64,000 nt of DNA from NCBI GenBank assembly GCA_963576565.1, contig OY755042.1, forward strand, positions 109,297,314 to 109,361,313, read 5' to 3'. A model generated the notes under the pieces. It worked only from the letters and a program-made list of their open reading frames with translations, had not been told where the DNA came from and searched no databases. The translations under genes and the position numbers were made by a program. The DNA comes from Aspidapion aeneum (taxonomy: Eukaryota > Arthropoda > Insecta > Coleoptera > Brentidae). This document shows positions 34,246-43,000 of the stretch, piece by piece (the first letter of the stretch is position 1; each line of letters starts with the position of its first letter).

Positions 34246-34938
34246 GGCGGCAGGGCAGTGCCGTGGTATGGTCGTCGGCTTCACATGCAGAAGGTACCAG
34301 GCTCGCGTCTCAAACGATGCAAAAACAAAAAAAAATCTGTCGCCCTGTCGCCGAGTTCCTTTTCAGCGTTCAACAGCCGTCATCGAATAAGCATGCGATG
34401 CGATGCAAGCAAAAAATATAAGTCGACATTGAACATCGAGAATATACGCAGGTGTAGTCCAGGAGCCGACACCCAGTCAGCCGAGGAACCAGGGATAATT
34501 ACCCAGGAGCCTGCTATAAGTGCTATATAGTCGGAACCAGGACGGCGCCAGCATAAATCTCCTACAGTAGTCAACTCACGACGACCACGACTGTTGCGCT
34601 GAAAAGGAAAGAAGTCTATCGTCTATAACCAAGTTCTGCTGGGACGATAGCCATGTTAGATAGATGCAAGTCTAACATGTAGCAGGACCACCTTTCGGAA
34701 AGTGTGTAAAAGCGTGGGTCCACTGTGTATACTTGCTACGCAGTATAAAGATCCCTGCCCTCGACAAAGAGGTGTCAGGCAAAATTAAGTCCTCTTAGAG
34801 AAAGAAAAACTTGCATCCTAAGGGGCACGTGCAGTTTGATATATGATGTACGGACAAATCGGGGTTTGCGAAAAGGGCGCGCCGTGTGCCTAGTCGCTAG
34901 ACCAAAAATGGTCTCCCCACCACTACTACTACTACTAC
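34246..34938 (+). mobile_element. SINE-like element, tRNA-type head, (CTA)n tail
   Basis: It is flanked by a perfect 14-bp duplication, TATATAAATATCAT, at 34,232-34,245 and 34,939-34,952. The head has a tRNA-like A box (TGGTATGGTCGTCGG) and a B-box-like GGCTCGCGTCTC about 35 bp on. The tail has GCGAAAAGGGCGC...CCCCACCACTACTACTACTA. The last ~70 bp share blocks with the 3' end of the LINE at 57.3 kb. A 90-codon frame in it is not taken as a gene. At ~693 bp it is long for a SINE, and the middle is of unknown origin. Confidence 0.75.
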
Positions 34939-35218
34939 TATATAAATATCATATCACATGATATATATCATTATCAAACTGAATGCTTTGGTTTTGGCAT
35001 ATTAAATAAAAATCACTATTTCTTAATAAATCAAAAGTACACACAGATGGAAAACCACAGAACAGTGGAAAACACAGTAACTGCTCTAACCTGGGAAAAT
35101 AGAAAACAAAAGAAATTGTCGCGTCGGGGATCTACCAGATGTGAAACAGGGGATTCCCAGTCAGCTCCGCGATGCCTATGCGGCAGCCGAATCGATCGAT
35201 ACTACACCTTTACAGATG

Positions 35219-35220
<2 letters not shown>

Positions 35221-35269
<49 letters not shown>
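35221..35269. repeat. (AT)n microsatellite
   Basis: An uninterrupted AT run of 49 bp. No LINE tail is attached to it here, unlike the AT run at 47,871. Confidence 0.95.
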
Positions 35270-35272
<3 letters not shown>

Positions 35273-35384
35273 CTTTTGTACAGGGGCGTACTGACACATT
35301 TTCTGATATTTAGAATGGTAGAAAACATTTTTAGTTTAATAAGTAAAATTATTGAATATATCGGATTTATATCAAGCTATATAT

Positions 35385-35665
35385 ATACAGGGGTTTTCGG
35401 CACATGAACCGTCAAAATTTTTTGGGATATTGTTGGGGTCATTTGCTACCTGTTCAACCTTGGAACTTGGGTCCTAAGAGTCACGGCTAAAGAGATATGA
35501 ATTTAAAAAAAAATTCTTAAATTACCCAAAATCCCACCTTTAAACCCTTGTAAGCTTTTTATTAACGTCTGGAAAAGCACCATTTTTTTTATAATTCTGT
35601 AATCTTATGCAATTTTGACGGTTCGGTTATATATCACTTGACATATATCCGCGGAACCCTGATAT
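35385..35665. mobile_element. ~280-bp TIR element
   Basis: GAACCGTCAAAATT at 35,406 is repeated inverted (AATTTTGACGGTTC) near 35,613, and outer ends CAGGGGTTTTCGGC and the complement CAGGGTTCCGCGG pair imperfectly. No coding content. Confidence 0.55.
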
Positions 35666-35820
35666 AAGGGTAAAGTATACCCCTCGAAGGGGGGTCGTGC
35701 TACAAAAATTTCAAGTGTCCCCTTTGCAAACAAAATCGACGTGTTTCGGCGTTTTTTTAATTTCCTGATAATTTCCGAGAAAATCCCCGTAGATCCTTTT
35801 TAAATTGTCACTTTATATAG

Positions 35821-36928
35821 TGTCCCCCATAATGTTGAAAAATTTTTATTTGTAAGTTATGGAAAAAAAATTTATATACGATCAATCCTGCTTGTTGAAT
35901 AACCTAGAAAGACATTTTGACATTAGTCACGTGATCACTGTCATGACGGCAAATTCAAAAAATTAGTCATGAAAACCCAAAAAGTGAGGTTATATGGCAA
36001 AATATCGAAAAAAGTTATTTGGAAAAAAATATTTAGAATGTCATTTTAGGGTCCGCTATGAAATTTGGAGCAATAATAATACAAAATAAGAAATACCCTA
36101 TTTTTGGCCCCAGCCTTATTATAAATTAATTTTATACAGATTTTATTATTGAAATAGTTCAAGTAACGCAATATTTAATAGGCAAAGGTAAAATGATTCC
36201 AAATTTCTTATTAAAGTCATTCATAAAAAATTAAATAAAAATATACGATTGGCACATGTACGTTTCTTGTCGCAATGGCCTTTTGTTTTGACAGTTTGGA
36301 AGGTTTCCGTGAATTTAGTATTAATACCACAATGGAAAAGAACAACGTCATTGATATTATTTATTAAATATTTTATTAAGGTTTATTATTAAATAATTAA
36401 TGATGGGGTTCTTTCTATTGTGGTATTAATATTAAATTCACGGAAACCTTACAAACTGAAAAACTAAAAAAAGGCGATTGCGACAAGAAAGATACATGTG
36501 CTAATCGGATATTTTTATTAAATTTTTTATGAACGACTTCAATAAAGAATATGGAATCATTTTACCTTTGTCCATTAAATATTGCGTTACTTAAACTATC
36601 TCAATAATAAAATCTGTATAAAATTAATTCATAATAAGGCTAGGGCCAAAAATAGGGTATTTAAAATTTTTTATTCTTATTGCTCGAAATTTCATAGAGG
36701 ACCCTAGAATGACATTCTAAACACTTTTTTCAAATTTTGCTATCTAACCTCACTTTTTGGGTTTTCATGACTAATTTTTTGATTTTGCCGTCATGACAGT
36801 GATCACGTGACTAATGTCAAAATGTCTTTCTAGGTTATTTAACAAGCAGGATTTATCGTATATAATTTTTTTTCCATAACTTACAAATAAAAATTTTTCC
36901 CATATGTTGCGAACATTATGGGAATGTA
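35821..36928. mobile_element. 1.1-kb foldback MITE, copy 1, upstream of ankyrin gene
   Basis: Nearly the whole element is one long inverted repeat. TGTCCCCCATAATGTT at the left pairs with AACATTATGGG on the right. Inner blocks such as GTCACGTGATCACTGTCATGACGGC, AATACCCTATTTTTGGCCC and GGTTTCCGTGAATTTAGTATTAATACCACAAT return inverted. Arms are about 500 bp, so a transcript would fold into a long double strand. The right end has lost the outermost bases. It ends about 55 bp before the putative splice acceptor of the ankyrin gene. Copy 2 is at 51,163-52,262. Confidence 0.85.
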
Positions 36929-36970
36929 TATCTTCTTTTCACATAAAAATGTTTTTGTTATGATTAAACC

Positions 36971-36983
36971 TTTATTCTTTTAG
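36971..36983 (+). promoter_or_regulatory. Putative 3' splice acceptor before ankyrin ATG
   Basis: TTTATTCTTTTAG is a good acceptor, 28 bp before the ATG. The leader after it (AACCGTTTCG...TTCACCAGCC) is GC-richer than the DNA before it. If used, the gene has a non-coding 5' exon upstream and its whole coding region in one exon. Confidence 0.5.
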
Positions 36984-37010
36984 AACCGTTTCGCCTGTCT
37001 TTCACCAGCC

Positions 37011-40000
37011 ATGAATAGAAGCAAAAACTACAGCTTAATTTATGCGGTTCGTGCAGGCAGGCTAGAAATAGCAAGGGAGCTAATTAATTATTTTGGGCTT
37101 TCTTCCTCAGAAGCATGGTCAGAAGGATATGTTTTTTTTTGTGAAGCTCTTAAGAATAAACATACAGCAGTTGCTAAGCTACTTTTAACAAGCGGTTCTA
37201 AAGTTAAAAGCAAAAATAAAAAGCCTTCTAATACTCCTCTTCATTTTGCTGCTATAAATGGTGACATTGAAATTGTTCAGATGATTCTAGACAAACATGA
37301 TAATATTGATGTTAAAAATCAGTATGGTAGAACTCCACTTCAAAATGCGATTGAAAATAAGAAAATAAAAGTTATTGAACTTCTTTTAAAGTATGGTGCT
37401 GATGCTAATTCCAAAGACAAAGATGGTACAAGTCCACTTCATCTTGCAGTTGAAACGGAATGTTTACAAATTGTTGAACATCTTTTAAAAAATGGAGCCT
37501 ATATTGATTGTGTGTATACTTCAACATTAAAAGAAGGTTATGCACCTCTGCACATTGCTGTTGAGAAAGGTAATAAAGAAGTTACCATGTTGCTTTTAAG
37601 TAACGGTGCTAATGTTGATGCCAAAGGGGAAGATGGTATATCCCCTCTTCATATTGCTGCTAAGAAAGGATATATATCTCTTGTTGAAGAGCTTCTAAAC
37701 CATGGTGCTTGTACTAATTTGTTAACATTGAAGAAAGAATATACACCACTACATTTTGCTTCTGAACAAGGTATTGAAGAAGCAGTAAAATTATTTTTAA
37801 ATAGAGGTGCTGAGATTAATGCTAGCACAAAAGATCATTTAACGCCACTTCATATTGCTACCAAAACAGGACATAAAGCCATTGTAAAACTGCTCTTGCA
37901 ACATGGAGCTAAAGTTGATAATCACGATAAAGATGGCAAAACCATACTACACCTCGCTGTACAAAAAGGAGATTTAAAGATTGTTGAAAATGTTTTAAAG
38001 TATTGCCCTGATATTAATGATCAAAGTAATAGAAGCTCTCTTAAAATCGCAGTGCAGGGCTATGGAGAAGAGTATAAAAAAATTGTTGAGGCTCTTGTAG
38101 AATATGGCCTTATTGTTAACCCAGAAGATGCAAATAACCCTAAATTATTACATGTTGCTTTTGAAAAAGGATATTTGCAAATTATTGAAGACCTATTAAA
38201 GTATGGTGCTGATGTTAATATGTTATACAATTCAACAGATTTGACACTTTTACATACTGCAGTTAAGAACAAACTGGCAGAAGTAGCTCATTTGTTGATA
38301 AGCTATCAAGCTAATATAAATGCTCAAGATAACACCGGAAAAACTCCAATATTTTATGCTATTGAAAATGCCGATTTAAAAATGACCAAGCTACTTTTAC
38401 CTAAAAAAGATAGTCCTGAGCTCTTGACTATTGCTGTTGAGATGAAATTAAAACCAGATGTTGATAGAACTTCACTTCAAAATGCGATTGAAAATAAGAA
38501 AATGAAAGTTATTGAACCTCTTTTAAACTATAGCGCTGATGTTAATTTCAGAGACATAGATGGTACAAGTCCACTTCATGTTGCAGTTAAAATCGAATGT
38601 TTACAAATTGTTGAACATCTTTTAAAAAATGGAGCCTATATTGATTGTGTGTATACTTCAACATTAAAAGGTTATGCACCTCTGCACATTGCTGTTGAGA
38701 AAGGTAATAAAGAAGTTACCATGTTGCTTTTAAGTAACGGTGCTAATGTTGATGTCAAAGGGGAAGATGGTATAACCCCTCTTCATATTGCTGCTAAGAA
38801 AGGATATATATCTCTTGTTGAAGAGCTTCTAAACCATGGTGCTTGTACTAATTTGTTAACATTGAAGAAAGAATATACACCACTACATTTTGCTTCTGAA
38901 CAAGGTATTGAAGAAGCAGTAAAATTATTTTTAAATAGAGGTGCTGATATTAATGCTAGCACAAAAGATCATTTAACGCCACTTCATATTGCTACCAAAA
39001 GTGGACATAAAGCCATTGTAAAACTGCTCTTACAACATGGAGCTAACGTTGATAATCACGATAAAGATAGCAAAACCATACTACACCTCGCTGTTGAAAA
39101 AGGAGATTTAACGATTGTTGAAAATGTTTTAAAGTATTGCCCTGATATTAATGATCAAAGTAATAGAAGCTCTCTTAAAATCGCAGTGCAGGGCTATGGA
39201 GAAGAGTATAAAAAAATTGTTAAGGCTCTTGTAGAATATGGCCTTATTGTTAACCCAGAAGATGCAAATAACCCTAAATTATTACATGTTGCTTTTAAAA
39301 AAGGATATTTGCAAATTATTGAAGACCTATTAAAGTATGGTGCTGATGTTAATATGTTATACAATTCAACAGATTTGACACTTTTACATACTGCAGTTAA
39401 GAACAAACTGGCAGAAGTAGCTCATTTGTTGATAAGCTATCAAGCTAATATAAATGCTCAAGATAACACCAGAAAAACTCCAATATTTTATGCTATTGAA
39501 AATGCCGATTTAAAAATGACCAAGCTACTTTTACCTATAAAAGATAGTCCTGAGCTCTTGACTATTGCTGTTGAGATGAAATTAAAACCAGATGTTGATA
39601 GAACTTCACTTCAAAATGAGATTGAAAATAAGAAAATGAAAGTTATTGAACCTCTTTTAAACTATGGCGCTGATGTTAATTTCAGAGACATACATGGTAC
39701 AAGTCCACTTCATGCTGCAGTTAAAATGGAATGTTTACAAATTGTTGAACATCTTTTAAAAAATGGAGCCTATATTGATTGTGTGTATACTTCAACATTA
39801 AAAGAAGGTTATGCACCTCTGCACATTGCTGTTGAGAAAGGTAATAAAGAAGTTACCATGTTGCTTTTAAGTAACGGTGTTAATGTTGATGTCAAAGGGG
39901 AAGATGATATAACCCCTCTTCATATTGCTGCTAAGAAAGGATATATATCTCTTGTTGAAGAGCTTCTAAACCATGGTGCTTGTACTAATTTGTTAACATT

Positions 40001-43000
40001 GAAGAAAGAATATACACCACTACATTTTGCTTCTGAACAAGGTATTGAAGAAGCAGTAAAATTATTTTTAAATAGAGGTGCTGATATTAATGCTAGCACA
40101 AAAGATCATTTAACGCCACTTCATATTGCTACCAAAAGCGGACATAAAGCCATTGTAAAACTGCTCTTACAACATGGAGCTAACGTTGATAATCACGATA
40201 AAGATAGCAAAACCATACTACACCTCGCTGTTGAAAAAGGAGATTTAACGATTGTTGAAAATGTTTTAAAGTATTGCCCTGATATTAATGATCAAAGTAA
40301 TAGAAGCTCTCTTAAAATCGCAGTGCAGGGCTATGGAGAAGAGTACAAAAAAATTGTTGAGGCTCTTGTAGAATATGGCCTTATTGTTAACCCAGAAGAT
40401 GCAAATAACCCTAAATTATTACATGTTGCTTTTGAAAAAGGATATTTGCAAATTATTGAAGACCTATTAAAGTATGGTGCTGATGTTAATATGTTATACA
40501 ATTCAACAGATTTGACACTTTTACATACTGCAGTTAAGAACAAACTGGCAGAAGTAGCTCATTTGTTGATAAGCTATCAAGCTAATATAAATGCTCAAGA
40601 TAACACCGGAAAAACTCCAATATTTTATGCTATTGAAAATGCCGATTTAAAAATGACCAAGCTACTTTTACCCATAAAAGATAGTCCTGAGCTCTTGACT
40701 ATTGCTGTTGAGATGAAATTAAAACCAGATGTTGATAGAACTTCACTTCAAAATGAGATTGAAAATAAGAAAATGAAAGTTATTGAACCTCTTTTAAACT
40801 ATGGCGCTGATGTTAATTTCAGAGACATACATGGTACAAGTCCACTTCATGCTGCAGTTAAAATGGAATGTTTACAAATTGTTGAACATCTTTTAAAAAA
40901 TGGAGCCTATATTGATTGTGTGTATACTTCAACATTAAAAGAAGGTTATGCACCTCTGCACATTGCTGTTGAGAAAGGTAATAAAGAAGTTACCATGTTG
41001 CTTTTAAGTAACGGTGTTAATGTTGATGTCAAAGGGGAAGATGATATAACCCCTCTTCATATTGCTGCTAAGAAAGGATATATATCTCTTGTTGAAGAGC
41101 TTCTAAACCATGGTGCTTGTACTAATTTGTTAACATTGAAGAAAGAATATACACCACTACATTTTGCTTCTGAACAAGGTATTGAAGAAGCAGTAAAATT
41201 ATTTTTAAATAGAGGTGCTGATATTAATGCTAGCACAAAAGATCATTTAACGCCACTTCATATTGCTACCAAAAGCGGACATAAAGCCATTGTAAAACTG
41301 CTCTTACAACATGGAGCTAACGTTGATAATCACGATAAAGATAGCAAAACCATACTACACCTCGCTGTTGAAAAAGGAGATTTAACGATTGTTGAAAATG
41401 TTTTAAAGTATTGCCCTGATATTAATGATCAAAGTAATAGAAGCTCTCTTAAAATCGCAGTGCAGGGCTATGGAGAAGAGTACAAAAAAATTGTTGAGGC
41501 TCTTGTAGAATATGGCCTTATTGTTAACCCAGAAGATGCAAATAACCCTAAATTATTACATGTTGCTTTTGAAAAAGGATATTTGCAAATTATTGAATAC
41601 CTATTAAAGTATGGTGCTGATGTTAATATGTTATACAATTCAACAGATTTGACACTTTTACATACTGCAGTTAAGAACAAACTGGCAGAAGTAGCTCATT
41701 TGTTGATAAGCTATCAAGCTAATATAAATGCTCAAGATAACACCGGAAAAACTCCAATATTTTATGCTATTGAAAATGCCGATTTAAAAATGACCAAGCT
41801 ACTTTTACCTATAAAAGATAGTCCCGAGCTCTTGACTATTGCTGTTGAGATGAAATTAAAACCAGATGTTGATAGAACTTCACTTCAAAATGAGATTGAA
41901 AATAACAAAATGAAAGTTATTGAACCTCTTTTAAACTATGGCGCTGATGTTAATTTCAGAGACATAGATGGTACAAGTCCACTTCATGTTGCAGTTAAAA
42001 TGGAACGTTTACAAATTGTTGAACATCTTTTAAAAAATGGAGCCTATATTGATTGTGTGTATACTTCAACATTAAAAGAAGGTTATGCACCTTTGCACAT
42101 TGCTGTTGAGAAAGGTAATAAAGAAGTTACCATGTTGCTTTTAAGTAACGGTGCTAATGTTGATGTCAAAGGGGAAGATGGTATAACCCCTCTTCATATT
42201 GCTGCTAAGATAGGATATATATCTCTTGTTGAAGAGCTTCTAAACCATGGTGCTTGTACTAATTTGTTAACATTGAAGAAAGAATATACACCACTACATT
42301 TTGCTTCTGAACAAGGTATTGAAGAAGCAGTAAAATTATTTTTAAATAGAGGTGCTGATATTAATGCTAGCACAAAAGATCATTTAACGCCACTTCATAT
42401 TGCTACCAAAAGCGGACATAAAGCCATTGTAAAACTGCTCTTACAACATGGAGCTAACGTTGATAATCACGATAAAGATAGCAAAACCATACTACACCTC
42501 GCTGTTGAAAAAGGAGATTTAACGATTGTTGAAAATGTTTTAAAGTATTGCCCTGATATTAATGATCAAAGTAATAGAAGCTCTCTTAAAATCGCAGTGC
42601 AGGGCTATGGAGAAGAGTACAAAAAAATTGTTGAGGCTCTTGTAGAATATGGCCTTATTGTTAACCCAGAAGATGCAAATAACCCTAAATTATTACATGT
42701 TGCTTTTGAAAAAGGATATTTGCAAATTATTGAAGACCTATTAAAGTATGGTGCTGATGTTAATATGTTATACAATTCAACAGATTTGACACTTTTACAT
42801 ACTGCAGTTAAGAACAAACTGGCAGAAGTAGCTCATTTGTTGATAAGCTATCAAGCTAATATAAATGCTCAAGATAACACCGGAAAAACTCCAATATTTT
42901 ATGCTATTGAAAATGCCGATTTAAAAATGACCAAGCTACTTTTACCTATAAAAGATAGTCCCGAGCTCTTGACTATTGCTGTTGAGATGAAATTAAAACC

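Noticed and set aside
34246..34330. Functional tRNA gene
   Set aside because: The A and B box-like blocks occur without a foldable cloverleaf or anticodon arm and are part of the SINE head.
34258..34530. 90-codon frame as a gene
   Set aside because: It is contained in the SINE with a tRNA-like head and bounded by its target duplication.
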